In this document: piece by piece, positions 1 through 14,350 of the stretch
How positions within the stretch are numbered: position 1 is the first letter of the stretch
How the letters are laid out: every line of letters begins with the position of its first letter
Assembly (NCBI GenBank): GCA_034509425.1
Contig: JAVTVJ010001845.1
Coordinates: 124,001 to 188,000, forward strand
Direction: 5' to 3'
DNA from: Eopsaltria australis
Lineage: Eukaryota; Chordata; Aves; Passeriformes; Petroicidae
DNA length: 64,000 bases
The notes under the pieces: generated by a model
What the model saw: only the letters and a program-made list of their open reading frames with translations
What the model was told of the DNA's origin: nothing
Database searches by the model: none
Position numbers and translations under genes: made by a program

Positions 1-3000
1 CTCAGAACTGAGCCTACATAGTGCTTCTCAGGCATTAATGTTTCATCAGATACCACGGCCTTGCCTTCTGCTTAGTCACCAGCTTACCCTGCCCTAAAAG
101 ATACTTCTGGAAATGGCAAGACTACCTGTTCATGTGTTAAATATCACTGTTCCAGAAAAAAAGACTGTCTGCATACACTGTGTTCTGTATATAATGGTAA
201 AATGACTAATTTGTGACTATTTTAGACCTGCACACAAAGGCAAATAGCTGAATCCTTCTTGGGGCTACTCTAATCCCCTTTCCTCTCAGTAAACAGCAAT
301 TTCACGTTTTCTGACTTAAAAAGACACATCATTGATGTGCAATCGTGCTCTTTACAGTCTCTATAAGTACAGCCCACAGTATTTTTGCAGGGAAAGTACA
401 TTTTGTAGCTTACAAGTTTTGATAGTATCTCTGTAGCTGATGAGATGAACTTTGCTGATGAGATGAATAAAATGAGTACAGTCATTTTGGGTGATCTTTG
501 AAACATCTAAAAATCTACAAATGGCTCGCTAGAACCAAGGAGCCTCAGAGAATTTTATATCAGCCCACAAGACTTCATTTTCACTCTTTAACTACTGATA
601 AAGCCATAAATACAAAACACAGATGTAATTTATTCTAAAAAAAGTAAAATTCAACACTTTATTTTTATATATGTCATGATAGCCTATTTTAACTCTTCTT
701 TGAATAATTGTTCTAGTTTCCTTTTCCTAGTTGTTCTAACTCTTTTTGAGGTAATGCTGCATTTTAGTTTCTGTACTAGACAACACTGAAATCAAATTTA
801 AATTTGGATGGTTTTGCAACTGCTGCAAAATACTCACATGTATACCACAAAACAAAAGACAAAACACACATATCAGCCTTAAAAAATGTCATATAAAACA
901 TTAACCAAAAAAGGTGTTTTAACCAAACTGCAATCATTAAAAACTATATAAAGAAACTTATTCCTCAAATTTTTTGTTTCTGATTTTCACATTTACTTGC
1001 ATGCCTGCCATGCTTCAAGTTAAAACTGTGAATCCAGGACTGACTGGCTGTTTCCTAAACAAACTGGGAAGCTGTCATCAGGAAGCATCTGCTCCTCTAT
1101 TGCTCTCAGGTAAAATCACTCCTGTGCTATCATAATGGACTATTGAGCAGATGTTTAAAAGCAATGTATGTATTAGAAAGAAGATAAGCACCAACTACCT
1201 AATTAATTACATTAGTTCCATCATAAATGAATTACCACTGATTTTAATTGATATAAAATTGTCCTCAACCTTTAAGTATCCCCAAAACAAATTAAGTTGA
1301 TTTGTTCCTTTTAAAATGTTAAATTATTTAAATCAACAGATAAGAAATCCTGCCAGGTGTCATTCTGAAGGCAAAATAACATATTTGTACTATTTCTATT
1401 CCTCTGGATGAAGAAGGCAAATTTGAAACCTGTGGTAGCAAGTTAATTTGACAGCAGGAGAGAGTAAATTGTTGTTTTGGGTACTGTTCAGTGACACCAG
1501 GGCAGCAGAGAGGTGTGGGTTAAGGCACCTCTGGAGGGAGACCATGAAGGAAACGCAAGGCAGACAGAATAAACTGGGAAGGTGACAGAATTATCTAAAA
1601 AAAAAAAAATGGGTTTCCCTGCTGACATCAAACATTTTCTTACCTCCACCTCACCTGCAGAAGCCCATTGAGCCAGACTTTCTTGCTCAGCCTAAATTCC
1701 CTTTGAAATTAAGAAGTGGGCCCCCTTTTGGGGGAAAAGGTAAGAGGAGAGGTGCAAATAAACATTTCTCCTGGGTGTCCAGACAACTGTTGCCTTTCTC
1801 TCAGTTCCCATGTTGCTCATCTCCTTTCTTGCTGCTTCTCTTTATTCCTGCCTTGTCCAGGCTCCTGGGAGATACCCCTGCAGGAAGGAACAGGGCAGGA
1901 CAGGGAAGAGGTGACACATCTACTGGTAATGCCTCTTTCAGTGTGAGGAGGGGAAAAAGGAGATGCAACTCAGATTAGTAAGCAAATTTGCCTTTGTGGC
2001 TTGGAATGCAATGACATCTAATTTCATTTCAGCCTCAAAAGTTGAAAATATATCACCCTTCCTTCACAGGAAGAGCCACCACTGGAACACAAGAACCTTC
2101 AGGAGCACCTCCTTCAACGCTCTCCTCCTGGCAAACAGGGAGATCTGAGCATGGAAGCTGAATGGTGGGACAGTATTCATCAAGGAGAATTAAAGCAGAA
2201 GCTGATGAGCAGGGCGTGGCCGTGTGGTGAGATCATATCTCTGTTCTCACTCCCGGGTGTTCTCCCAAGCATTCAGACCGAGCCCCATGTTCTTACTTCA
2301 GCCCCTGAGGGTCCAGGCTCTGCAGGACGTTTTCATGCAGATTTTGCTCCTTCCTTTGCAGAATGTTGACTCAACCCCCAGCATGGCACAGCCCTGAGAC
2401 CCCCAGACTTGATCCTGCCTTTTCCCCCATCACTGACCACTCAGCGTGGGGTCACAGTGGTCAGCGGGGCAACCCTGCTTGGGAGGGGGACACTGAGTGC
2501 ACCTGCTGATTGCCACTATTTTTCATCACTACTAAATAGTCACACTGTGAGCAAATTTACAGGCTCTCATCAAAAGAAGCCCACTCCACCACATGCAAAC
2601 ACCTCCCTGAAGAATTTCAGTGCAATATGAATGTTGTACAAAACCTTTACCACCAGTTGCTCCATTTCTATGTACATTGATAAACTGTTCTCTCATGTGA
2701 AGATCACATGGGGAATACAACAACCTCCAGGTGTTTTCTAGTGCTGACACCATTAGTGACACATGAGGCAACACAAGGATAGCAGAAGTGGTCTGCAGCA
2801 TAACAAAGTTATCTTATGGATTTATTTTCCTTGTGCAGCTACAAAATCCTCCCCACTGTCTTGGACTTCGCACAGTTTAGTCATCCAAGTGAAGAACCTG
2901 GTTAAATACTCAATAACAGAGAAAGAAAGTGGCTCTTAAATCATTTGGTGATGCCTGAAATACCATGTGCAAGATTTCTTTTGCAACTCACAGCTGCCCT

Positions 3001-3867
3001 GAAAAGCCACTATGTCACCAATGGAAAAATCCAGAAGTGCATCAAGGTAAACAGGGAGTGGACTCCTGAAATACGTCATTTTCCAAAGGGAAATCTTCTG
3101 ACTGAACTCAGCACCATGGCCATGACACAATAAAAGTATCCAGTCATTTTCAGAATAAATATTTCCCAAAAGAAGTTTGCCCTCACCCCGCGCTCAGCCT
3201 TCTGTTATTCACAGCTTACCAAAACATCAAAACCAAGACTTCCATCCCAAAAAGATATGGCACATAAAACTGCAGTTCCTTATGCATGAACAATCATTTC
3301 TAACAGCTGGAAATTAGATTTGTCTTTTGATTGCTTCAAAACCACTACCACAAGTGAAAGCAAAGCCTTTTCAAGCAAAAGAAGCAACCGACCGTGAAAA
3401 CAGAACAGTTGTGAATTTCGTCTTCACATAAAGGTGGGGAATTTTTACAAAATCACTCCTTATTCTTCCTGGGTTGTCACATATAAAATGCAGAATATGG
3501 TGGCTTCTCTCCTGCCACAGAAGAAACATTTTCTCTTGTTTTAATGCAGAGAGTACAGGGCTGTCTGCACGGGGCTGGAACAGAGGCATGGTGTGTTAGG
3601 AAACCTCTTCTGGCGGGAATGACAGAAAATCTCACAAACGAAGCAAAGAAATCCAAGGAGCTATGGACACAGACCTTACAGAGGATCAGAGGAGCCCCAC
3701 CTGGAGCCACTTCCACTACCCCTGCCAATGTTCTATGCCAATGTTATTCCTCAGACTGAGGAATTCACAGCTGTTTTCTTTCCATGGAAGTATAGTGGGA
3801 TAAGGAGCAGTTGGAGATGGTGGTGTCTGTACCCACTATTTTTTGCTGCTCACCTTTCAGTAACAAT

Positions 3868-4226
3868 CAGAGAATCCCAGGACCACTAAGGTTGGAAAAG
3901 ACCTCTCAGATATCCAGTCCCAGCTTTGTCCAATCTCCACCTTGTCCTCAGCCCAGGGCACTGAGTGCCACCTCCAGCCCTTCCTTGGACACCTCCAGGA
4001 ATGGGGACTCCAAACCTCCCTGGGCAGCCCCTGCCAAGCCCTGACCACCCTTTCCATGGGGAAATTCCTGCTGATGTCCACCCTGAGCCTCCCCTGGCCC
4101 AGCCTGAGGCCGTTCCCTCTCCTCCTGTCCCTGTTCCCTGGGAGCAGAGCCCGACCCCCCCTGGCTGCCCCCTCCTGTCAGGGAGTCGTGCAGAGCCACA
4201 AGGTCCCCCCTGAGCCTCCTTTTGAA
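3868..4226 (-). mobile_element. CR1 LINE 3' fragment
   Basis: The plus strand reads AGAATCCCAGGACCACTAAGG followed by GTTGGAAAAGACCTCTCAGA, the reverse complement of the classic CR1 3' end. It continues through the GACACCTCCAGGAATGGGGA and CTGGGCAGCCCCTGCC blocks. It is 5'-truncated, as is usual for CR1. The 106-128 codon frames over it are antisense shadows of the repeat. Confidence 0.85.
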
Positions 4227-7200
4227 GGATTTTCCCATCATTTTTGTCATTATCTTCCATTTGCACAAACTGGAGTAAGCTACTACTTTGAGGTTAAGTA
4301 CTGTTTCACAAGATTATTGCTTCCTTAGAACTGAAGTGCTTCCAGGACTGGGCTCTGTGCTTTACAAGAGGCAAAAAAAGGAAAAAAATTTGCTACACTA
4401 GAAGACAACAGTAGCAGTACACCTGTATTTTAGGTCAGCTTTATTTTTTTAGAACAAGGATTATTATTTCTGCTTTGTGAATTGCAGCAGCAACCCAGTT
4501 TTGGCCACGCGTAATTCAACAGGGAGACTGACAGCAAATGCCTACAAACCTTTACTTTTTAGAAGACAAACTCAAATCCTCATTAATTTCTCAGATGGGA
4601 AACTGTATGAAAACGATGCCAAGACTGACAGACAGTGTTTAACAGTAATTCTGGTGAAAAAGTTACAGACAGAAATGCTCAAATTATCACAAAATCTGGC
4701 ACTGTAAAAACAAGAAATTTGAAATTAAGAGTTGTAATTAGAAGGGGCTGCACTGATGCCCACCCAGGACACTACAAGGGAAGAGCTGTGACACTGGAAC
4801 AGTGACTTACTGCAAGAAATAGAATAGGTGGATGCTGCCCACTTGAAAAAGGAAATGGCATCTGATTAAGTTAATATCTGACAAAATGATACATCCTGAA
4901 AGTGACCTGAGCTGTCAACCTATGCTTGGCCATAAACTGTATTAGGTAAGTACAACCATTAGGAACAATAATCATAAACAATGTGGCTTAATTACAACTG
5001 GCTTATTTGGATGTGAGAGATCCAATTCTATCAACTATATGTTAGGGCTAAAGCACATGTGTTATTCTCTTATTAAGAAAACAGGAAGATGAGACTAAAT
5101 TATAATTATCTACTTCAAATTTAAAATAGCCTGAATTCAAAAATTTCAGCTATCACTAAAAAGGATTATGAAGTTACTCAAAAAAATTGTGAAGTTACTC
5201 CTAAAATCCCCAAAAGAAAACCTGAATTGTTCCTACACTTAGACAGAAAGTGGTAGCACATTAGGATCCAGTGATTGCTTGCATTTGGAAATACCCAAGT
5301 GTAATAAATAAATTTTTAAATGAAACAGGGGCAGACCCTACCAACTTTTGCCCACTCTGAAAAGCTATTTATTGTATTTCATATATGATACAATACAGAT
5401 GCACTTACCTTCAACTTTGTAATCACTGTTACAAAGGAAATGCAAAGTTCTGAACTCAGACTGCGGCAGGTCAAAAGCCCTTAAGTTAATTTTCAACCAA
5501 AATACTCTGTAAGAATATTCTAAGTATTAACAAATACAAAGTTACCAAATGTCACTGATCACAAACACACCAAATACATATTGGAGAGATTCATAGTGGC
5601 TGGAGAGAAGTACTGAATTACTTCCTTTATTAGTCTGATCTCAAATGAAAACTGCCATAGAGTGTTACGTGGTATTTTTATTTCCAGAAATGTGGTACAT
5701 AATAAGTCTTGATGCAAACTTAACCACTTGGAATTTGCTTTACAATTCTTTAAAGCCAAGTAGAAAATTTGCGTGAATTATTCACAGTATTTTTGTCTGA
5801 AATTACTCTTCTAACAATCTCCATTTAAACTGTGTTTTATTTGACAAGAAAGCACAGTACAGAATTAAGAATACCCAAATATTTCCACTGCTGTATGTGG
5901 TGGAAAATCTGTGGTCAACAACACCCACAAACACAATGACCAGAACCACTGTGGCAGAAGGGTTAAAACCACCAAGAAATGGTACAGATGTACATAACTG
6001 CACTCGGCCAAGCTCATGGATTCTTAAAAAAATCTTACACATCTGCAAAATCAGCATAATGGCTGAATTGTAAAATAAATTAATTTATCTTGTTTCAAGG
6101 AGTTATTCTTGTAGTTGAATTGCTCAGAACTAAGTGGAGGGACCTGAAGAAACTGTTCTGTATACAAGTGTTCAATAACCATATCAAATTTTCACTTCAA
6201 ACTTTCTAAATAACCTACATAAAATACTTCCAGCAATTAGTAAGCTGTTCCAAAAAATGTTCAAAGTCATTATCCCACAGGATGGGGAACAAGAAGCAAG
6301 GAAAGAGCCACTAATTGTACACATGTGCAGAGAAGAAGCCAGAACGTGGCTCTGACTGTTGGGACATTTTATCTGCTCTCATTTCCCTCGAAAGCTGCTC
6401 TGTAATTTATTCCTTCAATTTGATTAAGGTATCTCAGGGGTTATTCCATATATTCGTCCCTATTTGCAGCTAACTGAAATCATAGCTAGGACAATGAAGT
6501 ACAGACTTGGTTAAACTGCTCTTGCTTCTCAAAACTGAGATATACCAAGTGTCCTCAAGGCATTCAATTCCAAAACAGGAAGCCAGAGAGGAGAGCACTC
6601 AGTAATTCTAATCATGTGCAGAGCTCTTGGAAAGTATTTTCCTAAACATTTGCTGAAAGAACCTTTTATTGTGCTGTGTGCTGCTGCTTGTACCCCAAAC
6701 AGTGTCCCACAGCAAGATATTTACTACTTAAATTGTCTCTCATTATGCAAAAGAATCAATCTGGAGACAACCAAGACCGTGCTTCCCTAAATATTAAACT
6801 TCAGCCATGTGCAAAACCAGGGAAGCTGGGGAAGAAAAAGCAACTCAAGATATGTTAATATATTTTTAACATCCCATAGCATGGCTTTATTCATGAGGCA
6901 GAGGCTATGAATGGTAGTGTTGCACCAAAATCAAAGACAATTTAATTCATTTTTTTCTTAATTTCAGTTTATAGGTTTCTGCAACTCAACTGCAATCCCT
7001 GAAGGAATCATTTCAGAATAAAGGCCTGGTGCCCATATGATATTTCAAACAGTACTGCTGAGGTCCCTATTCCATCATGTTTCAGGTAAGAGAAGAGTTT
7101 CTGACTTCACTGAGTCTGGAAGGAACACATGAGTGGATCAGGAATTGATGGCTGCAGAAATCAGCTCCCAGGCACCAGGGTTTTTCAAGAGATGAATTCA

Positions 7201-7362
7201 AGAGGACTTCACCCAATTTACAGGCAAAAGGCTAATGCTGCTTTTTTGTATCACTTTGAATGTTTTCACAAACCTTTACACACCTATGCACAGCATGAGT
7301 GCAGGTATGTGGAGCTCTTTTGTACACCAGACTTCTTTTCCTGAGGACTCTGCTTTGGATTT

Positions 7363-7462
7363 TGTAGAATCATGGAATCATTTAGGCTGGCAAAGACCTC
7401 TAAGACCATCAAGTCCAAATGTTAACCAGGATGTTTCATTGTTGATAGGCATCCAAACAAAA
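7363..7462 (-). mobile_element. Short CR1 3' fragment
   Basis: TAGAATCATGGAATCATTTA followed by a GGCTGGCAAAGACCTCTAAG block is the reverse complement of a CR1 3' terminus. Only about 100 bp remain. The same subfamily signature is present at 44677. Confidence 0.8.
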
Positions 7463-8639
7463 CTGACCTCTCTCAATAAAAACACACCATGGTAACTCAT
7501 ATTTACAGGATCCCTGGTACAGTTAGCGTTTTAAACCAGGAAAAGTGTTGCGAGAGATTTGCCTGTTACCCAAACACAGAATAAAAGCACAGATGAAGAA
7601 ATAGCAAAATATAAATAATTTTTTTTAAAAAGCAGTAAATTATGTTTCTAGTATTTTTGGATGTAATATTGGTATTATTTCTGCACCTAAATCTCCTGAA
7701 TTAACAAACGAAAATATTTTTATGTGGATTAATGAAGTTTTAAGATGATTATAGGACAGCTGCTTACATAAAATAAATCTGACTCAAAGATTACAATTAC
7801 ATGCAAATATGAATACAAGAAGATAGGTGCATACATGATATTAAGCTTATTTGACTGTTTGGTCTTGCTCAATCTATCAAAAACAACCAACTGCAAGACA
7901 CCAAGTCAGGTGGGAATCTCATCTGCCATCAGACTGGCAGAGATTACTGAAATTTTAATGTCTTGAATGGAAAATCAAGAGCGTACTCTGCTTTCTAGGA
8001 TCAGACAGGAATTTTACAAGTTCAAGAAGCGGCAGTCAGGATTTTGTAACAGAACTTTCTATGGTGAACAGGGAAATGTGTTCTGGCCTCCAGTGTCCAG
8101 GTGACCACAGAACAGGCATTTCATAGGTCCTCCTGAACTAAGTATCTCTTCAGAAACTGCCCATGATAAGCTTTCTAAATCTATGTTTCAACTTTTTAAA
8201 CGTATTTGAGAAATAAGGGAGATAATTAATTAAAACAGAAAAATTGAAATGGGGAAGGACTGGAATTTGGAAGAGGCTTAGATATACTTAAATCAGAGAT
8301 ACAAAAACTTCCCGAAATTTACACCCTGTACCACTGAAAATAAAATACAGGGTAAAACTGCAGATCTGAGTGAATAATCACCTCACAAAGGATACCAAGA
8401 GTATGAAAAGAAAACCCCTACAGAGAACAGAAAAGAGGCATGGCAAGCAAAAAACCCCTTATTTCTTGAAGTTTAAAGGAGAAAACTAGAACTGCCAAAA
8501 TTCAAGTGGTGCTTACAAATGGCAAAAGAGATTAGAACCATTTTTGAAGGAAAGAAAAATTAATCATACAGAACTATGTAGAAACTGGATTTAAACTTAA
8601 CATTGGTTTGCCAAAGAGGGAGCAAGCCAAAAGGAACCT

Positions 8640-9065
8640 GATATCTTTCCCTGATAAGATAACTGAATTAGAGGACAAGGAAATGCAGGAGATTCAATCT
8701 GGCTGTATGCAGTAAAATATTTTACACTGGGCCAAATGGGAAGCAGTTCTTTAAAGTGGAGAAGATGGGGATTATGTTCAAAATGTAATACACAAGAAAG
8801 TGGAAAAGGGGAGAGAATAACGTGAAAAGCTAAAAAGAGAAGTATTGACCAGCAGACAGTCGACTAACAAAGCACCTCTAAAGCTGGACTGTAAAGCAAT
8901 CTTAGTTACAATATTCCTCCACAACCTGAGCACAAAAGCAGGAGATTGTTGACAAATTCTGCTGATGATACAAAGCTGGGCAGCACAGTCAATAGAGCAG
9001 GAGATGGAAATGGAGTTTATAACACCAGCAGTGCCATGAGATTGCCCACGAGCTGCTGTCAGCTC
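8640..9065 (+). mobile_element. Old CR1 ORF2 remnant
   Basis: Decayed blocks typical of the CR1 reverse-transcriptase region occur in the right order: GATAAGATAACTGAATTAGA, GGGAAGCAGTTCTTTAAAGT with GAGAAGATGGGGATTATG, and finally TTCTGCTGATGATACAAAGC (the FADDTKLG-type motif). Multiple stops and indels show that it is dead. The edges are approximate. It is clearly older than the CR1 copies in intron 1. Confidence 0.65.
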
Positions 9066-12000
9066 TGCTCCCGCCATCACATGAGTACTGACAGGGCCAG
9101 CAAATCACAAAACAAATGCCCCACGTTCCCTGCTGCCACCAGGGATCCTACACACACTCTACAGACCTCATTGCCTCAGCCCTGATTTACACCCAGAACC
9201 AGAAATGCTGAGATTTGACCAAATAGTGCCATTTCCATGAGAAAATCCACTATTTTAACATTTTTTTAATCTGTTTTCTTTAATAGATATGGAAGTTAAA
9301 TAGGAGCACTTTTCACAGACAAAAACCTTCTGGTCTGAGATGGTAAATATTAAAATAGAAAACGTCAGAATTTCCAAATAAAAGTGTGTCATATGAATCT
9401 GAACTGGCTCACTCAGAATCAGCTGGACATTTAGCTTGATAATCCTGGTAGTGTGCATTAGGGCATTAGTGGAAAAAGATTTTAAAAATACAGCTCTGCT
9501 GGAAAATGCAGTAGATTATTAAACTTGCTAAAAAAAAACTTTCAGAAAAGTCTAAAACCTTGTCACATTTTCAGAAGGATTAATCTGGTCCTAGATGAAC
9601 TACTTCATTTGTCTAATTCGAAAACTAAGTTCCTGAAAAAAATCTGAGTTTGTAGAAAATGGATTTTCTACTCAGAAATTCTCTTGACATGTTCACCTGT
9701 ACTGCAGTATCCACCCAGCACTAAGCAAAAGGATCCCTGGTATAGTTATTAAGCAAAAAGTACATGTTTACTAAAACTGCAATCATAACTCTGAAAAAAA
9801 GGAAAAATAAAGACACTTAATAGCCAAAGAAAATCCATTTATTTCATATCAGTACATTAAAACAAGTAAAATTAAGCTACACAGAAATTATACCCATTTT
9901 TCTTGTTTTTGTTATCACCAAATTTTAGGATGGAAGAGGAATGCAGACCACTACACTAAATATTGATTATATACAGTTCTGCTGTGAAATAGTTTGTTAT
10001 AACTTTCAAGGATAGTTGACTATCTCTAACATAAATATCAAACAACTCTGTCCTGAGGCTTTTTATCCTCAAAATCAGTCTTTAGTCCTATGACTTTTTT
10101 TTTTTAAGCTGCAACACGTTTGCTTATCCTACAGTTCTACCCTTTATAAAATTGGGCAAAATTTTCAGCAATAAACCCAAGAAGACCAAGAAACAACAGG
10201 AAAGGCAAAGTCCTAAATAGACTTTTTTTCTTGTTTAACACAGGAATAGGTGAAAGGAAAGTAAACACTGCAATGCAGTGATGGATTAATTCAAGGTAAA
10301 GTTCTTCCCTAAATGGTTTCACTGAATATTTTAAGAAGGTTTTCCAATACAAAGTGACAATACAGAGTTCACTGAATATTCTGTATCAAGACTACTTTCA
10401 CGAAGTTGTTTTGTTCTGTTTACTTGTACCCCCTACAAGCAAGAGCTACTCCGTGAAAACTGAGACAAAAAAGTGAAAAGCTTTGATCAAATATACATTG
10501 AAAATTCATAACAGAACAGAGAGTATAATTTATCTTGATACCTACTGCTAATATGCTGAGCATTTCCAAACATTAAAAAAAAAATTAGTGACTTTACAGC
10601 TCACTATTTTAGCAAAATAGCTTCAAAATTGGTTTTATGAACATTAGCAACCTTTAAAACAAGGGATGGCAGTAAAGTACGCAACACGTATTTTAGATGC
10701 CTTTGTTTTCAAATCCAAACTTTCCAAAACTAAGATCAAATATCACCAGGCTGTAATCATTCAGTGGTAAAATACCTATGTATTTTAGAAGTCCTTTAAA
10801 TAACTGCTTAATTTTACAACTGAAAATGGTAAAACCATTGATGTTTCACCACAGGTGAGGAGAACCTCTAATCACAGGACAAAATTATCATTATCATGTC
10901 TCAGACAACCTTGGAATATACCCTGGCACCTTCACAGCTTTGCCAACTGTAAAAACCATGCTTTGAAACAATCTAACAAATGACTTTTTGAAGAAAATCA
11001 ACTTTCTGTACTAAATACCCAAGTTTAAAAACAAAGTCACTGCCAAATAGTTTTGTGAGCTATTAGGCATTGCTTTCAAAGCCTGGACACCCCCACACCC
11101 GCAAGAATTCCATTTTCAGCAACCTTGAGGAACAGAATGCAATTAATACGTGAAGCTGGAAACACCAAAATTTATCAATTTCTTCAGGTGATGCTAGACT
11201 TTTACCAAGATATAACCAAGAAAAACACTACAAGTATGTCTGTAGAATTAAAAATATTACCATTGTAAACCCAGGTAACAGAACCTGACACCAGAGAAGC
11301 AACAGTAAATGCAAGATTTGTTTGTATCTTTAATCTGAAAATATAGTTTAAACACTGGGAGGGTTAACACTTTTGCAAATTTTGTCTTCTTTTCAAAAAA
11401 GCATTAATCACAGAAATAGGTGCCAAAAGCATACTTAAAACACATCTGAACATATTCTTTTCTCACATTTTCCTCTGTAGAAGAAAATACCAATTCTTTA
11501 TATAGTCTTTGGAGGAAAGATCAATACAGGGAAGAAAAGAGAAACAAGAATTTTTATAACAAAAACTAAAAATACATATATTTCCTTCGAATTTTGAAGG
11601 ATGATGTGTGTGTAACACAGGGCTGAAATCAGTTTTCTAAAACAGACTGACCAGCTATGATATATTTGCTTTTCTCCATTTTGCTATGGTTCTACAGAAC
11701 TTCTGTGGCTTTCACCCCTTTAATATTAGGTGCTCTCAAAATAACTTGGTTTTTTTTTTGTTGTTTATTTCTTAACTACACAGGCATTAAAGGAATTGTT
11801 GATACTGCAGATATTAAGTAACAGACATAAAACAAAGCCAAATTTGGAATATGCAAAGAGAAAAATCAGATGCTAGATAGAAATATGTAACTTTGCTAAC
11901 CTAAAATAGAAAAAAAATAGTGATACCAAATTCTTAGTTATGGAGATAAGCCTCAAGAAAAAGCATGTGCCATGTTGGGAAGTGAAAAATTAGTTATTAC

Positions 12001-13879
12001 AGATTTTAATTTGGTTTTAAGGTATAAGGTTAGAATCTGTTGAGTTTAGCATGACTTATTCAATTCCCATTATGTTTTATATTTGCATTTCCCTCCACGT
12101 CTTTGTTTCTGATACTTCACACAACAAATTCGTTAGTCCCACAAACTTGTTCCTCTGAAAAAAAGCAGTGCAATCACATCTGTACCTGTGCAGAAAAGCA
12201 AACAATTACACTGTCTGCTCCAAGCCTTGTCATTTCCGTGAGGAAACATGACAGTGTTCATATCATTGCTATTGATTGCCAATCACAACTGGGAACTGTC
12301 TGAGTCACTCAGACAAAATTAACCTGAAAAGAGCACATTAATATTAGATTTTATCACATAAAATTATAATTCTGTCATCAAGGTTAGCGTCTCTTTTTCA
12401 GTATAAACCTCAGCTAAGGAACTGTACAGATGCTTCCAGGGTATTTTGCTACCACTCAGCAGCTCATGGACCCCTCCAGTTGGCAGGAGTCCTGCAGAGC
12501 TCCAGAAAATCCCAAACCTGTCTCAAGTTCTACATCCCTGCTGCTTTCCCGTAACACATCCTCACTGGAGAACAATGTTTTCATTTGTCAGTCATTTGGT
12601 GTCAAAAAGGAACAGAACTGACAGACAAATTCCACCCAGAAAAGGAAAATACCAAGTTCTTGGTAACAAAGCTGAAAACAAGATTACCAAGAAAAAGGTA
12701 AAAATCTAAAGCTATGAATAATCTAAAATTGTGTGCCATTAAAAATGGCATTTTTAAAGACTGGAGTGTTTCTCTGCTTCAAGACAAAACCTGGCTACAA
12801 AGGTGAAATAAATTACTAACCTTGCAGCATCCTCCCTCTTCAATCCATCAGGACATAAAAGAAGAAATTTCTAGCTGAACTTCACATGAAAATAGAACTT
12901 GGGAGACAGCTTTTTAAAAGAGTAAAATCTGACGGATTTTGAGGATCACACACTCTCAAAATCAGATCCCAGGCTTTCAGGACCCCTTATCTAGGCCAAA
13001 AGTGAAAATCCCTCTCACAGAGCTATGTAAAGATGAGAGTCCTGTTTCGCACAGGGAAAATATTCATTCTTGTGCAATCTCTGCTTTGATTTCCTTGCTC
13101 TCCAAGCAGCCTTGCAAAATCTGATTTTACATATAAACAAAGGCATTAACTCTAAACGTGCATCTTGCACCGCAGCCATAGATAACACAAATGAACAATG
13201 ATCTATGAAACAGGAGGCCAAGGCACCTCCTGGGTGATTAAGTTCAGTATCTCATTAACACAGGAATCAGACATCATAGAATGTCTTTTTCTAGGTTTAT
13301 ATAGTTTTATCTGTAAACTAATTGACTCCAGGATACTATTGCTCCTTTTGGAAAGCTATTTCAGCACCTCACTTCTCTGGTTCTAGTGCAAGTTTATCCA
13401 AGTGCAGTTTATAACTGTAAATTCCCATGCCAACATGATAGTTTAGTTTAAGGAGCTTTTTTCATTCCTTGGCATTTCAAACCTTTTTTGCCCAATGTAT
13501 TAACAGAGATAAATCATGTTTCCTTTCAGGCTTTCTTTTTTTAACACTAAACAAGAATTCTTCCAGTCTTTTGTCTTTTCCCCATCTGATTTTTCCAACC
13601 AACATAAAATATCTACTACATTTTAATTCTCTCTGTTTTTATTTCAGTGAGAGTAGCTGTAATTAAACATCCAATATGACAGACAAGCCCTCAACATCCT
13701 TGTTTAATACCAATTCCATCAGAGAGCAGCAGCCAGACAGAACCCAAACCTGTCTTTATTTCATTCATGCCCATGAGCAGTTCAGAGTAATCCTATGACC
13801 AGCTAAAACATCAATTTATTTCTCCTGCCTCAGTAAGTTCCAACTAACGAGCCACAAGCTTCTGAAGCAGCATTACCTC

Positions 13880-14350
13880 ACCCACCTCATCCCCATGTAT
13901 AGGATCTTACATTTTGCACCACTAAATTTCATCCTGGTTCTGTTGTGCCAGTCCTCCAGCTCCTCTGGCTCTCTCCACTGGAATTTCTTTCCTTCTGCTG
14001 TACTGACAATGCCTCTAGAGATTCTGCCATCAGCAAATTTCATTAACCCTCTCCTACTCCATGTCCTGCAATTACAACTTAAAATAAGAGATTTGTTTGA
14101 GGGTGAATTTTTGTGGTATTGTCACAGCTTTGCTTTCCTGTGGGCCATTGATATGAAGTTTTACTAAACCATCTTTATCCAGTAACTCAGTTATCTTGCC
14201 ATATGATAGGTAATGGTTCAATACATCCACTACCTCCTGTAACATCATCTTGCATTCCATCCTATTTTCATATTCAACCTTTACTTAAATCTTCTTTAAG
14301 AATTTCTTCATAAACTTTGAATACCACTGATGCTAGACTAATAAACTTAT
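13880..14350 (-). mobile_element. Old CR1/L3-like remnant
   Basis: The antisense order of landmarks fits the CR1 reverse-transcriptase 3' part: CATGTATAGGATCTTACATT (hydrophobic LHLG-type region), CTGCCATCAGCAAATTTCAT (FADD-type region in reverse) and ACTGATGCTAGACTAATAAA (Q-S-G-like region). It is heavily mutated and no intact frame survives. The assignment is by pattern recall, so the boundaries are approximate. Confidence 0.6.

Noticed and set aside
3886..4328. Three to four overlapping frames of 80-128 codons
   Set aside because: All lie over the GC-rich CR1 3' fragment and are repeat artefacts.
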